64,000 nucleotides of DNA from Taibaiella lutea (GTDB taxonomy: Bacteria; Bacteroidota; Bacteroidia; Chitinophagales; Chitinophagaceae): positions 245,591 to 309,590 of the forward strand of contig NZ_VWSH01000003.1 of NCBI RefSeq assembly GCF_008629695.1. The letters are read 5' to 3'. This document shows positions 43,594 through 53,730 of this stretch, one piece after another. Each line of letters starts with the position of its first letter. Positions within the stretch are counted from its first letter, which is position 1. Both the position numbers and the translations under genes were made by a program. The notes beneath the pieces were generated by a model, which did not search any database, was not told the DNA's origin, and was given only the letters and a program-made list of their open reading frames with translations.

Positions 43594-45360
43594 TTATCTT
43601 AATAGTGTAATGGATTCTTTTTTCTCATAAAGCTTACCATCGGCACAAGTATATTTAACATAGTACATATACACTGCTGATGCTGCAGGAGTACCATCTT
43701 TATAATTACCGTTCCAACCCAGTTTAGGGCTTTCATTATCGTAAACCAATTTGCCGAAGCGGTCATAAACTTTGAAGCTCAAAAGAATCTGGCCATTTTG
43801 CAACATAGGGTTGAAATAGTCATTTTTATTATCGTTATTCGGAGAGAACGCGTTCGGAATCAATACTTCACAACAAGGTTTTGTTTGAACCAATGCAGTG
43901 TCAGAATCATAACATCCGAATTCGTTAAACACAGTAAGTACAACTTGGGTAACAGGGTCAATGAAAACACCTTTTACTTTCTGACCTTCTGCGCCTGTAA
44001 TAGCTCTGAATGGTTTTTCAGGACTCCAGCGATATTCATAGTTAGTACCTTGATCTGCCATCACTTCCATTGTATCATAAGCACAGATAATTTCATTAGA
44101 TAATGGTTGTACTTTAGCTACAGGATTTGGATTAACGGTCAGGTTAAATTCTGCAGAAGTTTTAGTACATCCTTTATTTGTGGTAGCAACTACTTTATAT
44201 CTTCCTGCTTCAGAAGCTTCAATAAAATAATTAGTCTGGCCCGATACAGGGTAACCATCACGCATCCATTGATAGGTAACGTTTGGTTCACTGGTAATAA
44301 GTGATAATTTAGTGGATGAACCCGCACAAATACCTAATGCCATAGCACCTTTTGTAGCAACGTTAGGAAGAGGATTCACCGTAAGGTTTAATCTTACAAC
44401 ACTATCGCAACCTGCCATATTTGTAAACGTAGTATCATAAGTACCTGCATTATAATATTCTTTGCCGAACCAATTATACGTTTCTCCGCTACAAATAGAG
44501 ATATCCGTAGGCATTAAGTTGGTAGCAAGTATTTCTATAGTTGTTTGTTCATTACAAGTGTCATTTTCATTTGAAATAGACCTTACTGTAAATGTGAAAA
44601 CACCGGGAGAATTTATAATAACGGACGGATTCTGAAGTGTGGATGTAAAACCACCAGGACCTGTCCATAAATAATCAAAAGTATGGGTTGTATCATCATT
44701 GGTTGCTGTTAATGTTGCAGGAGTACCCTGACATACAGGACCATTGTTACTTGCATGAAGGCCGCAAATAATAGAGCAATCCGTTTCACCTGTACCACCA
44801 CTTTGGTTAAACGTTACCGTTCCGGGTTGATTGGAGAAGTTTGTAATTACTATTAAATAAATTTCTCCTGCATTAGGTATAGGAGGAGTTGAAGCACCAC
44901 TTCCCGTTCCACCCGGCATACCCAATCCTGCCTGCTCCACTGCTGCTGCTGAATAGCTGCATTGAATAGGTGCTGCATTAGAAGAAACCTGAGAACAGCC
45001 TTGAGTCATACTGGTAAAAGGCCCCCACATGGCGAAATCCACATCAATAGGAGTACCTGCTGTATTATTTTGAGAAATATTAAACTGCATTGGGCCTGTT
45101 GTTGCAATCTGCATATAGAACCAAGCCTGATTAGGCGCAGAGCCTAAGCAACCCAGATTAAAATTGAATGGAGGTGTTGGTACACCTGTTTGGTTTGTAT
45201 ACGTAGTAGTATCATCCGTGCAAAAAGGGCTTATGGAATCACAAGGACCGGCAGCCTGGGCGTTTGCTTTATTACTAAAAAGCAGACTAACCACTGCAAA
45301 ACAACACGTCAATAGGACATGCCATTTTGATAGAATTGGTGTATTATTTTTATTTTTCAT
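43594..45360 (-). CDS. Secreted T9SS type B sorting-domain protein
   Basis: The start is ATG 45360; an upstream in-frame TTG adds eight residues without a signal. The ~588-residue protein has a signal peptide (ending NKANAQ). An N-terminal domain with SPFCTDDTTTYTNQTG and a Gly/Ser/Thr-rich linker follows, then a module with ICSGETYNWFG...GCDSVVRLNLTVNPLP that also occurs in the gene at 2014. A type B sorting domain (PNAFSPNNDNKNDYFNP) ends the protein with an Arg. It is exported by the T9SS. The function is probably surface-related. A small secreted protein gene lies directly upstream (42 nt) and may be co-transcribed. Confidence 0.86.
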   Translation of the reverse strand: MKNKNNTPILSKWHVLLTCCFAVVSLLFSNKANAQAAGPCDSISPFCTDDTTTYTNQTGVPTPPFNFNLGCLGSAPNQAWFYMQIATTGPMQFNISQNNTAGTPIDVDFAMWGPFTSMTQGCSQVSSNAAPIQCSYSAAAVEQAGLGMPGGTGSGASTPPIPNAGEIYLIVITNFSNQPGTVTFNQSGGTGETDCSIICGLHASNNGPVCQGTPATLTATNDDTTHTFDYLWTGPGGFTSTLQNPSVIINSPGVFTFTVRSISNENDTCNEQTTIEILATNLMPTDISICSGETYNWFGKEYYNAGTYDTTFTNMAGCDSVVRLNLTVNPLPNVATKGAMALGICAGSSTKLSLITSEPNVTYQWMRDGYPVSGQTNYFIEASEAGRYKVVATTNKGCTKTSAEFNLTVNPNPVAKVQPLSNEIICAYDTMEVMADQGTNYEYRWSPEKPFRAITGAEGQKVKGVFIDPVTQVVLTVFNEFGCYDSDTALVQTKPCCEVLIPNAFSPNNDNKNDYFNPMLQNGQILLSFKVYDRFGKLVYDNESPKLGWNGNYKDGTPAASAVYMYYVKYTCADGKLYEKKESITLLR

Positions 45361-45402
45361 TTTGTCTCTTTGTAAAATTTTCAAATGTGTGTGTAGAAAA
45401 AA

Positions 45403-45813
45403 TTATTTTACTGCAGGGTGAATAATAACAATATAATTACTGTTATCGATTCTGTAAGTCATTTCTTTCTTACTGTAGAAATCAAAGAAGTATTTAAGCG
45501 GGTTAAATTGCTCTACTGTAAATTTTTTAGGTTCAGTCAGCAAATAGTTATTACACTTTTCTTTGATTGGAAGTGTAGACAAGGCAGGAAGAGATTGAGA
45601 AACAGATTTATCCACCTGTTTTACTTCTACTCTGCTCATCCATTCTTCATAAGTCGGAATGTACTGGTCTGTAGCATACATCATACAATTTTGAAATACT
45701 TCACTTGCGTATGTACGCGTTTTGGACTTAAAATAGTTACCATCCTGAGCAAATAAATTTCCCAGAGCAGGTACTACTAAAGCAATTAATAATAAAAATT
45801 TTTTCTTGTTCAT
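45403..45813 (-). CDS. Small secreted protein of unknown function
   Basis: The 136-residue protein has a signal peptide (MNKKKFLLLIALVVPALGNLFAQ) and a mature part of about 113 residues. It has two Cys (NCMMY and KCNNY) that could pair. The C-terminus (SNYIVIIHPAVK) looks like a beta strand. I recognise no family. It lies 42 nt upstream of the T9SS type B gene, in the same direction, so both are probably made together. Confidence 0.7.
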   Translation of the reverse strand: MNKKKFLLLIALVVPALGNLFAQDGNYFKSKTRTYASEVFQNCMMYATDQYIPTYEEWMSRVEVKQVDKSVSQSLPALSTLPIKEKCNNYLLTEPKKFTVEQFNPLKYFFDFYSKKEMTYRIDNSNYIVIIHPAVK

Positions 45814-45954
45814 TTGGTAGTTTTTAAAGTAATGGTTTGAATTGGAAGCTTCCCATTAAAGAAATTCATAACCATAGACTAATGAAAATAAAAAAAAGGT
45901 TGGTAGCTATCAAAAAAAGTACCGATACCTACATTAACATGCCTTAACACTGAC

Positions 45955-47433
45955 TTAATACGCCTTGGCAAATAATACTCTTTCTTTTGAAGGATTCCCT
46001 GTTAGTATACATTTCCCTGCCTCTTGCTTATTATTTAAAGGAATACAACGGATTGTAGCTTTTGTTTTTGTTTTAATTAACTCTTCTGTTTCAGGAGTAC
46101 CATCCCAATGGGCAGATATAAAACCTCCATTGGTTTCCAATATTCTTTCAAAATCTTCCCAGGTATCTGCTTCCCTTATATTTTCATCTCTGAAAGCTTT
46201 TGCTTTGTTGAAAATAGCTGTTTGAATTTCGTCTAAAAGATTGGTGATATAATCACTGATACCATCTAAAGTTACAGTATTTTTTTCTTTTGTATCGCGA
46301 CGGGCCACTTCTGCCTGATTATTCTCTATATCTCTCAATCCTAAAGCCAGACGTACAGGCACACCTTGCAGCTCATATTGCGCAAATTTCCAACCCGGCC
46401 GTGAACTGTCGTCATGGTCATATTTTACAGAAACCCCCTTTGCCCTCAAATCCTTCATAATAGATTCTGCTTTTTCATTGATTACAGCTTTAGAATCTTC
46501 ACCTTTATATATCGGTACAATCACCACTTGTAATGGAGCAATTTTAGGAGGTAAAATCAAGCCGCTATCATCACTGTGAGCCATTACCAATGCACCTATC
46601 AAACGTGTACTAACACCCCAACTGGTAGCCCAGACATAATCCAGTTTATTGTCTCTGTCTGCAAATTTCACATCAAATGCTTTTGCAAAGTTCTGGCCTA
46701 AAAAATGAGAAGTACCCGCCTGTAAAGCTTTACCATCCTGCATTAACGCTTCAATGCAATAAGTATCTTCAGCACCTGCAAATCTTTCGTTGGCCGATTT
46801 TACGCCTCTGATAACCGGCATTGCCATATATTCTTCCGCAAACTGTGCATAGACGTCCAGCATTTTGGTTGTTTCTTCCAATGCTTCTTCTTTGGTAGCA
46901 TGTGCGGTATGCCCTTCCTGCCAAAGGAATTCTGCAGTGCGCAAAAACAAACGGGTACGCATTTCCCAACGGACAACATTGGCCCATTGGTTCACCAGAA
47001 TGGGTAAATCTCTATAAGACTGAATCCATCCTTTATATGTATTCCAGATGATGGCTTCAGAGGTCGGGCGTACCACTAATTCTTCTTCTAATTTAGCATC
47101 CGGGTCTACAATTAATTTACCTTTATTATTGGGATCTGACTTCAGTCTGTAATGCGTTACAACAGCACATTCTTTTGCAAAACCTTCTGCGTTTTTTTCT
47201 TCCGCTTCAAAAAGACTTTTAGGGACAAATAAAGGAAAATAGGCGTTCTGGTGACCTGTTTCTTTAAATCTTCTGTCCAATACATCTCTCATATTTTCCC
47301 AAAGCGCATATCCGTACGGTTTAATAACCATACAGCCTCTTACGGCAGAATAATCTGCCAATTCTCCTTTAATAATCAAATCGTTATACCACTGAGAGTA
47401 ATCTTTGGCGCGACTGGTAATTTCTTTGCTCAT
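45955..47433 (-). CDS. proS: Prolyl-tRNA synthetase (archaeal/eukaryote-like type)
   Basis: The 492-residue protein is of the short, archaeal-like ProRS type without the bacterial editing insertion. Class II motifs are visible: the motif 2 region around [24 protein letters not shown], and [28 protein letters not shown] as motif 3. An anticodon-binding domain follows, and the C-terminus ends in a hydrophobic/Tyr tail ([10 protein letters not shown]). It charges tRNA-Pro. The promoter TACTTTTG lies about 68 nt upstream of the ATG. It is monocistronic. Confidence 0.96.
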   Translation of the reverse strand: MSKEITSRAKDYSQWYNDLIIKGELADYSAVRGCMVIKPYGYALWENMRDVLDRRFKETGHQNAYFPLFVPKSLFEAEEKNAEGFAKECAVVTHYRLKSDPNNKGKLIVDPDAKLEEELVVRPTSEAIIWNTYKGWIQSYRDLPILVNQWANVVRWEMRTRLFLRTAEFLWQEGHTAHATKEEALEETTKMLDVYAQFAEEYMAMPVIRGVKSANERFAGAEDTYCIEALMQDGKALQAGTSHFLGQNFAKAFDVKFADRDNKLDYVWATSWGVSTRLIGALVMAHSDDSGLILPPKIAPLQVVIVPIYKGEDSKAVINEKAESIMKDLRAKGVSVKYDHDDSSRPGWKFAQYELQGVPVRLALGLRDIENNQAEVARRDTKEKNTVTLDGISDYITNLLDEIQTAIFNKAKAFRDENIREADTWEDFERILETNGGFISAHWDGTPETEELIKTKTKATIRCIPLNNKQEAGKCILTGNPSKERVLFAKAY

Positions 47434-47500
47434 GCAATTAAACCTTATTTGTTAGTTAATGTCTATATATGGATAATAAAAGGAACATCTCTTATTGAAG

Positions 47501-47508
47501 CAAAAGTA
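47501..47508 (-). promoter_or_regulatory. -7 element TACTTTTG of proS
   Basis: A perfect TAnnTTTG on the minus strand, 67 nt before the ATG at 47433. CAAA at 47522-47525 (TTTG on the minus strand) lies 13 nt further upstream. Confidence 0.5.
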
Positions 47509-47596
47509 GTATTTTTGAATGCAAAGATTCTATTGATAGGTGTAAGACTCTGATTATTTAGGATTATATTATTGAAATTCAATTAATTTCTCAATT

Positions 47597-48793
47597 ATGA
47601 AACGGATCATTTCAGCCGGATTTATTCTGGCAATGGTTTCTGGCATCACTGCTTCCGCACAGAATAACGGCGGCTATCAGGATGATGTATATTACAATGC
47701 TTCACAGGCTGAGAGGGATGCAAAAACAGAAGCAAAGAAACAAAAGCAAGAACAACAGCCATCTGATAACGGAGCCGATTATTATAACAGTTCGGAGAAT
47801 AATTCCAACTATGATAATAACAGCAACAATCAAACTTACAGCTCTTACAACGGAGACGATGATGCGTATGTAGATTATGATGATGATTCCTACACGACGC
47901 GTATTCGCAGATTCTATTATCCAATGTATAGCGTAGGATACTGGGGTAGTGTTTACAGCCCTTTTTATAACGATCCATTTTATGCTAATCCTTATTACGG
48001 TTGGGGTAGTTGGTACACACCGGGTTTTAGTGTAGGCATTGGGTTTGGTTATGGATACGGCGGTGGTTATGGCCCATACTGGTCTAATTGCTGGGGCATG
48101 AATACCTGGTTTGGCTATGGCGGTTTCAATTCGTGGTATTACCCTTACGGTGGTTTTTATGGCGGCTGGGGCGGTTATGGTGCAGGTTATTGGAACGGAT
48201 ATTATGCAGGTGCTTATGATGGTCGTGGTAATTATGGCGGACGTGGTTATACTTCAAATTATGGTCCTCGTGGTGCGCGTAATAGTTCTTATAATGTAGG
48301 CGCTTATGGCAGAAATAATTCAGGATTAAGAGCAAGCAATATTGGCAATGGTTCATTTACACCTGTCAATGGCCGTATGCCTGCCAATAACGGAGAACGT
48401 AAAACAGCAGATAACAATAGCAACTTCCAGATGGATAATAATAATCGTGGAAGAAGCGTAATGAATAACAGAAATAATGGCAATATCAATTTGGATCAAA
48501 ATCAAACTGCTGATGTCAACAGAAATAATCAGGGAAGACAAGGAGTAAATATTCAGCAAAACCAAAGCCAGGAAACACAGCAAACGCGTAGAGGAGGATT
48601 CTTTGGTTTTGGACGTAATAATGGCAATGTAAATAACACTCAGCAGGAACAACGCTCCGAAAGAAGTTACACTCCTGCTCCGCAACAACAACGTACTTAT
48701 ACTCCTGCTCCACAACAACGCAGTTTCAGTCCTGCCCCATCCCGTAGTTTTGGTGGCGGTGGCGGAAGCAGAAGTGGTGGTGGTCGCAGATAG
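47597..48793 (+). CDS. Low-complexity Gly/Tyr/Asn/Gln-rich secreted protein
   Basis: The 398-residue protein has a signal peptide (ending TASAQ) and a short charged segment. An Asn/Ser/Tyr/Asp-rich stretch (about 50-95) precedes a Gly-Tyr-Trp-rich core (about 105-230; YGYGGGYGPYW, YGGWGGYGAGYW). An Asn/Arg/Gln-rich region and a Pro-Gln/Ser-Phe tail with repeated YTPAPQQ units end in a Gly/Ser/Arg cluster. Such composition favours extended, aromatic-rich surface or matrix proteins. Similar proteins occur in Bacteroidota but their role is unknown. No T9SS domain is seen. Confidence 0.75.
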   Translation: MKRIISAGFILAMVSGITASAQNNGGYQDDVYYNASQAERDAKTEAKKQKQEQQPSDNGADYYNSSENNSNYDNNSNNQTYSSYNGDDDAYVDYDDDSYTTRIRRFYYPMYSVGYWGSVYSPFYNDPFYANPYYGWGSWYTPGFSVGIGFGYGYGGGYGPYWSNCWGMNTWFGYGGFNSWYYPYGGFYGGWGGYGAGYWNGYYAGAYDGRGNYGGRGYTSNYGPRGARNSSYNVGAYGRNNSGLRASNIGNGSFTPVNGRMPANNGERKTADNNSNFQMDNNNRGRSVMNNRNNGNINLDQNQTADVNRNNQGRQGVNIQQNQSQETQQTRRGGFFGFGRNNGNVNNTQQEQRSERSYTPAPQQQRTYTPAPQQRSFSPAPSRSFGGGGGSRSGGGRR

Positions 48794-48820
48794 TCAATAA
48801 TTTTTGAAAAGTATATTTTT

Positions 48821-48856
48821 AAGGAAGGCCACACTCGAAAGTGTGGCCTTCCTTAT
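48821..48856 (+). terminator. Terminator after the low-complexity protein gene
   Basis: A perfect 15-bp stem AAGGAAGGCCACACT/AGTGTGGCCTTCCTT with a CGAA tetraloop is followed by ATTATAATTTTT. Confidence 0.92.
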
Positions 48857-48928
48857 TATAATTTTTCCATGAAAAAAAAGTTAAAAATGGAAAATAAATT
48901 CAGAATGCAATAGCGTAAATTATTTGGT

Positions 48929-48950
48929 TTTTCCACAAATCTGTGGATAT
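48929..48950. promoter_or_regulatory. Two inverted DnaA-box-like sites upstream of nrdJ
   Basis: TTTTCCACA (48929-48937) matches the DnaA box pattern TTWTNCACA. The opposite-strand ATATCCACA (48942-48950) differs at one base. Together they form CCACA-N4-TGTGG. A weak TATCTTCG box follows at 48981-48988. Confidence 0.4.
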
Positions 48951-49022
48951 CTAATTATGGGAAAATGGGCTTTTAAAAATTATCTTCGTTAACCTCCATT
49001 TTCTATTTCAAAAACCATTTCT

Positions 49023-52000
49023 ATGAGTAAAATTCCATCCGCCAATAAATCAAAGGGCCTCAGCTTTAACCGGCACTATACGAAAGAAGGCAAAGACGTT
49101 TTCCAGCTATTTGAATACGATTACCGGACTTCTGTTATCCGTAATCCGAACGGCGAAAAAGTATTTGAAATGACCGATGTAGAAGTGCCCTCGCATTGGT
49201 CACAAATAGCAACCGATATACTGGCTCAAAAATATTTCAGAAAGGCCGGTGTTCCTCAGGCTGACGGCACATCAGGAAGAGAAACATCCATTAAACAGGT
49301 GGCCCACCGTCTGGCAGATTGCTGGCGTGGCTGGGGTTTACGTTACGGTTACTTTGCATCAGAAAAAGATGCGCAGATTTTTTACGATGAACTTGTTTTT
49401 TCCATACTTCAGCAAAGTTGCGCCCCCAATTCCCCCCAATGGTTCAATACGGGCTTATACAGTAGCTATGGTATAAACGGAAAGGCACAAGGTCACTATT
49501 ATGTTGATCCTGAAACCGGCAATTTAGAACGTTCTCAAAATGCTTACGAACGTCCGCAACCACATGCCTGCTTTATACTAAGCGTGGATGATGATTTGGT
49601 AAATAAAGGCGGCATCATGGATTTATGGACACGTGAAGCAAGAATTTTCAAATATGGAAGCGGCGTTGGCACCAACTATTCAAACATAAGGGCAGAAGGA
49701 GAGAAACTAAGCGGAGGCGGTACTTCAAGCGGATTAATGAGTTTTCTGAAAATTGGAGACAGAGCTGCCGGAGCCATTAAAAGCGGAGGTACTACAAGGC
49801 GTGCGGCAAAAATGGTATGCCTGGATTTAGACCATCCTGAAGTGATTGATTTTATTGACTGGAAAGTAGAAGAAGAAAAGAAAGTAGCAGCATTGATCGC
49901 TGCCGGTTATGCTTCCGATTATGAAGGAGAGGCTTATAAAACCGTATCAGGACAAAATTCCAATAATTCCGTCCGCATTCCCAATGCATTTTTTCAACGA
50001 TTGATAAATAACGAAGACTGGGCATTAACGGCAAGGACCGACGGAAGGATTATGCGTACAATCCCTGCAAAAGAAATGTGGGAAAAGATAGCTTATGCTG
50101 CATGGCGTTGCGCGGATCCCGGCACACAGTATGATACTACTATCAATGAATGGCATACATGTCCCGAAGGCGGGGCTATAAGAGCATCCAATCCCTGCAG
50201 CGAATATATGTTTCTGGACAATACCGCCTGCAATCTTGCATCATTGAATCTTCGCCGTTTCTTTAACGAAGAAACATCCGCATTTGATGTTGAAGGCTTT
50301 GAGTACATGGTTCGCCTCTGGACAGTTGTTCTGGAAATATCGGTACTGATGGCGCAATTCCCATCGCCAGAGGTAGCACAATTAAGCTATGATTACCGCA
50401 CATTAGGTCTGGGTTATGCGAACCTTGGTTCTTTACTGATGGTAAGTGGTATTGCTTATGATAGCGATGAAGCAAGAGCTATAGCAGGTTCCATTACAGC
50501 AATCATGAACGGCGTAGCTTATAAAACATCGGCAGAAATGGCACAACATCTCGGCGTATTTTCAAAATATGAAGCCAATAAAAAACACATGCTTCGTGTG
50601 ATGCGCAATCACCGTGCAGCTGCTTACGATGCTACGGATGCTTATGAAAATCTCGAAATAAAACCGATGGGCATCAATGCCCGCTATTGTCCTGATTATT
50701 TACTAAGTGCCGCTACAAAAGCCTGGGACGATGCTGTTCAGATGGGTGAAAAATATGGTTACAGAAATGCACAAGCTACTGTAATTGCACCAACCGGAAC
50801 TATCGGACTCATAATGGATTGCGATACAACAGGCGTCGAACCTGATTTCGCTTTGGTAAAATTCAAGAAACTTTCAGGCGGTGGCTATTTTAAAATTATC
50901 AATCAATCTATACCGACTGCTTTGAAAAAACTGGGGTATAAGCCCGAAGAGGCAGACGCAATCGTAAAATATGCCAAAGGTCACGGAACCTTTGCAGGAG
51001 CCCCTTTTATCAATCATCAGACATTAAGTGAAAAAGGATTCATTGCAGATGAATTAAAGAAATTAGATGTTTCGGTTGAAAGCGCATTTGAAATCGGATT
51101 TGTATTCAATGCTTATAATTTAGGTGAAGAATGCTTACAACGTCTGGGCTTCAAACCGGAAGCATATTTTGATAATGCCTTCAACCTTCTGGAAGCTTTG
51201 GGCTTTACGGAAGATGAAATAGAAGCAGCAAATGATTATGTATGCGGAACTATGATGATAGAAGGCGCTCCGTATCTGAAGCCTGAACATTTACCGGTAT
51301 TTGATTGTGCCAATAAATGTGGCAAAAAAGGAGAAAGATATATTCATGCACATGGGCATATCCGTATGATGGGCGCTACACAACCATTTATCAGCGGTGC
51401 TATTTCCAAAACAATCAATCTGCCTAATGAGGCTTCTATTGATGAAATAAAAGATTGTTATTTATTAAGCTGGGAGCTTGGAATCAAGGCCTGTGCTTTA
51501 TATCGTGATGGTTCTAAACTAAGCCAGCCACTGAGTAATAAAAGCGATAAAAAGAAAAAAACGGAAGAACCAGCAGAGACTACAACAGTAGCTGTTTCAC
51601 AGGAAAGCAATATTGTGGACATGGGCAAACTTTCTGTAGAAGAACTTTTAGAGGAAGTAAACAAGCGTGTACAGGCAAGCCCCGATACCCAATTGAAAAG
51701 GCAACTGTCCCGCATTGTCGAAAGAAAAACTTTACCTGCAAAACGCAGAGGTTATACTTACAAAGCCAAGGTGGGCGGACAACCTTTGTTTTTGCGGACA
51801 GGAGAATACAGTGACGGCACTTTAGGAGAAATATTTATTGATATGGCCAAAGAAGGCGCTACAATGCGTAGTTTGCTAAACAGCTTTGCCATAGCGGTTT
51901 CGGTAGGAATGCAATATGGTGTCCCGCTGGAAGAATATGTTGATAAATTTACTTTCACACGTTTTGAACCAAGCGGCATTGTTGAGCATCCGAATATTAA

Positions 52001-52346
52001 AACAGCAACTTCTGTACTTGACTTTGTATTCCGTGCATTGGCTTATGAATATCTCGACAGAGAAGACTTGGTACATGTACCTGATGAAAATAAAATGCCT
52101 CATGATCCCTTACCGACAAATGCCGATCAGGCTTTATCTCAATTAAGGATTACGGCACCACAACCTATCACACCTCAAAAGGTAAAAAACATTGCACCAA
52201 AACCCGTTATAGCAGATGCAACTACTAAAAAGCTGATGGGAACAAGCGCGGATGCTCCTGCCTGTAAAAACTGCGGTAATATTACGCTAAGAAACGGAAC
52301 CTGTTATATGTGTCCCAATTGCGGCACTACAACAGGTTGCAGTTAG
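49023..52346 (+). CDS. nrdJ: Vitamin B12-dependent (class II) ribonucleotide reductase
   Basis: The 1107-residue protein is a class II RNR. The N-terminal part contains [31 protein letters not shown] and [21 protein letters not shown], the catalytic Cys and its partners. A middle segment holds [40 protein letters not shown] domain follows at about 880-1010 ([30 protein letters not shown]). The C-terminus has a [21 protein letters not shown] zinc/redox motif. It makes deoxyribonucleotides with adenosylcobalamin and needs no oxygen. No cobalamin riboswitch was seen upstream. Paired DnaA-box-like sites lie 73-94 bp before the ATG. Confidence 0.96.
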   Translation: MSKIPSANKSKGLSFNRHYTKEGKDVFQLFEYDYRTSVIRNPNGEKVFEMTDVEVPSHWSQIATDILAQKYFRKAGVPQADGTSGRETSIKQVAHRLADCWRGWGLRYGYFASEKDAQIFYDELVFSILQQSCAPNSPQWFNTGLYSSYGINGKAQGHYYVDPETGNLERSQNAYERPQPHACFILSVDDDLVNKGGIMDLWTREARIFKYGSGVGTNYSNIRAEGEKLSGGGTSSGLMSFLKIGDRAAGAIKSGGTTRRAAKMVCLDLDHPEVIDFIDWKVEEEKKVAALIAAGYASDYEGEAYKTVSGQNSNNSVRIPNAFFQRLINNEDWALTARTDGRIMRTIPAKEMWEKIAYAAWRCADPGTQYDTTINEWHTCPEGGAIRASNPCSEYMFLDNTACNLASLNLRRFFNEETSAFDVEGFEYMVRLWTVVLEISVLMAQFPSPEVAQLSYDYRTLGLGYANLGSLLMVSGIAYDSDEARAIAGSITAIMNGVAYKTSAEMAQHLGVFSKYEANKKHMLRVMRNHRAAAYDATDAYENLEIKPMGINARYCPDYLLSAATKAWDDAVQMGEKYGYRNAQATVIAPTGTIGLIMDCDTTGVEPDFALVKFKKLSGGGYFKIINQSIPTALKKLGYKPEEADAIVKYAKGHGTFAGAPFINHQTLSEKGFIADELKKLDVSVESAFEIGFVFNAYNLGEECLQRLGFKPEAYFDNAFNLLEALGFTEDEIEAANDYVCGTMMIEGAPYLKPEHLPVFDCANKCGKKGERYIHAHGHIRMMGATQPFISGAISKTINLPNEASIDEIKDCYLLSWELGIKACALYRDGSKLSQPLSNKSDKKKKTEEPAETTTVAVSQESNIVDMGKLSVEELLEEVNKRVQASPDTQLKRQLSRIVERKTLPAKRRGYTYKAKVGGQPLFLRTGEYSDGTLGEIFIDMAKEGATMRSLLNSFAIAVSVGMQYGVPLEEYVDKFTFTRFEPSGIVEHPNIKTATSVLDFVFRALAYEYLDREDLVHVPDENKMPHDPLPTNADQALSQLRITAPQPITPQKVKNIAPKPVIADATTKKLMGTSADAPACKNCGNITLRNGTCYMCPNCGTTTGCS

Positions 52347-52365
52347 TTTGAGATATTAAAAATTC

Positions 52366-52409
52366 AAAGAAGCAGGTTGTCAATTAATACACAACCTGCT
52401 TCTTTTTAT
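52366..52409 (+). terminator. Terminator after nrdJ
   Basis: A 15-bp stem AAAGAAGCAGGTTGT/ACAACCTGCTTCTTT with a 10-nt loop is followed by TTATAAT. Confidence 0.9.
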
Positions 52410-52456
52410 AATGACATAGAAATCAAAAAAGGGAATAAATTGATCGTCAGATTTTA

Positions 52457-52464
52457 TATATTTG
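52457..52464 (+). promoter_or_regulatory. -7 element TATATTTG of the secreted protein gene at 52501
   Basis: A perfect TAnnTTTG ends 36 nt before the ATG. TTG at 52440-52442 is 14 nt upstream. Confidence 0.5.
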
Positions 52465-52500
52465 ATAGTATTAATTAATCCCTAAAAAAGCAAAAACACT

Positions 52501-53094
52501 ATGACCAAAAAAATCTGGCCTATTTTCGGCCTGTTAATGTTTGTATTGATTGCCAACACCTTCGGACAAAAATTCAAAGTATTGGAAGGCAATAAAGAAA
52601 TACTGAAAGGACAAAAAGAGATCAATATCCTGTTTGATTACAGTCATCTGGCAGTAGGAAAATATGATGACGAAGCAGACTACATTGCCAAAAAGAAAGT
52701 AGATTATAATAAGAAAGAAAGCGGCAAAGGCACTACATGGGAAAAAGCATGGAAAGGTGACAGAGCAAAACGTTATGAGCCTCAATTCATAGAATTATTC
52801 AACAAATATGGCGAGGGTATGGAAGTAGGTAATTTTGCTTCAGCAAAATATACTATGACTGTTACTACTACCTTTGTGGAGCCTGGATATAATATTGCTA
52901 TCTCAAGAAAGAATGCGGAAATTGACGGAGAAATTATAATAACTGAAACAGGGAACCCTGATAAAGTGGTTCTTAGAATTTCATACAAAGGAGCACAGGG
53001 TAAAACCTTTGGTGGCGGTGATTATGACACAGGATTGAGGATACAGGAAGCTTATGCAAAACTTGGCAAAGAACTCGGACAATATTTCAATTAA
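52501..53094 (+). CDS. Secreted protein of unknown function
   Basis: This 197-residue protein has a signal peptide (ending NTFGQ). The mature part has a Lys/Asp-rich N-terminal helix region and a beta-rich central part with YTMTVTTTFVEPGYNIAISRKNAEIDGEIIITE. It ends with AYAKLGKELGQYF. The pattern suggests a small lipocalin-like or DUF4410-like secreted domain, but I cannot assign it. It has its own promoter and a shared terminator, so it is a single-gene unit. Confidence 0.72.
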   Translation: MTKKIWPIFGLLMFVLIANTFGQKFKVLEGNKEILKGQKEINILFDYSHLAVGKYDDEADYIAKKKVDYNKKESGKGTTWEKAWKGDRAKRYEPQFIELFNKYGEGMEVGNFASAKYTMTVTTTFVEPGYNIAISRKNAEIDGEIIITETGNPDKVVLRISYKGAQGKTFGGGDYDTGLRIQEAYAKLGKELGQYFN

Positions 53095-53111
53095 ATAGTT
53101 AACAGAAACTG

Positions 53112-53153
53112 AAATAATAATGCCGGCGCATGTTTGCGTCGGCATTATTATTT
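53112..53153. terminator. Bidirectional terminator between secreted and thioredoxin-like genes
   Basis: The stem AAATAATAATGCCG/CGGCATTATTATTT (14 bp, with further pairing of GCGCA/TGCGT inside) lies between converging genes. Confidence 0.88.
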
Positions 53154-53177
53154 CCCCTGGTATTGCAAGAAGAATGC

Positions 53178-53708
53178 TTAATGCTTTCTGAGAATTTTCA
53201 ACAAATCTTGTTCCACACTTTTATCAGGCACTTCCGTTATCCTTCCTGTTTCTTTATTATCTTTCAATACAATAATTGTTGGCACACGCGTAATTTCATA
53301 TGGAGGCGTTATGTCATTTTTGTCAAGTTTCTCCCTGTCCAAAGCAATAAGTGACAGGCTTTCCATAGGATAGTTTACCAATTTCAGAACTTTGTATAAT
53401 TCAGGAATCATACGATGAGAATCTTCACACCACGTTCCTAAAAATACCACCAGTTTATAATCAGCCAATTCATTGCTTAGAGCTTTTATAGCTTTAGTTT
53501 TAGGATTATAATTTTCAGCAGCAGCTTCAAGATGAAAAGCAGGAACACGGCTGATATCGTCAAATGTCAATGGCCCTCTGTATACAATGTCGCTATCGTT
53601 TTTGCCCTTTAATATTTCAAAATTACTTTGGACTTGTGTCTGAGCCATTGTTTGGCTAAACGACAGAATATTTATTATTAAAAATATTGCGGCTAACAGG
53701 TTTTTCAT
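53178..53708 (-). CDS. Secreted thioredoxin-fold protein with CxxS site
   Basis: The 176-residue protein has a signal peptide (ending TMAQ) and a thioredoxin fold from about residue 70. The active-site sequence is LGTWCEDSHRMIPE: C94 with Ser (S97) in place of the second Cys, so it is a monothiol CxxS site. The cis-Pro loop RVPTIIVLKD and the usual beta strands follow. It is probably periplasmic. CxxS proteins can reduce or form mixed disulfides but are not typical disulfide reductases. It lies after the MerR gene, 23 nt downstream, in the same direction. Confidence 0.82.
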   Translation of the reverse strand: MKNLLAAIFLIINILSFSQTMAQTQVQSNFEILKGKNDSDIVYRGPLTFDDISRVPAFHLEAAAENYNPKTKAIKALSNELADYKLVVFLGTWCEDSHRMIPELYKVLKLVNYPMESLSLIALDREKLDKNDITPPYEITRVPTIIVLKDNKETGRITEVPDKSVEQDLLKILRKH

Positions 53709-53730
53709 GGTTTCTTTTTAGACAAAAAAA

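Noticed and set aside
47646..48718. Minus-strand ORFs opposite the Gly/Tyr-rich gene
   Set aside because: They arise from the biased codon content of the low-complexity gene and have nonsense-like composition.
48794..49022. Cobalamin riboswitch before the B12-dependent ribonucleotide reductase
   Set aside because: The 229-bp gap holds a terminator and AT-rich sequence, with no B12-box-like motif or room for the full structure.
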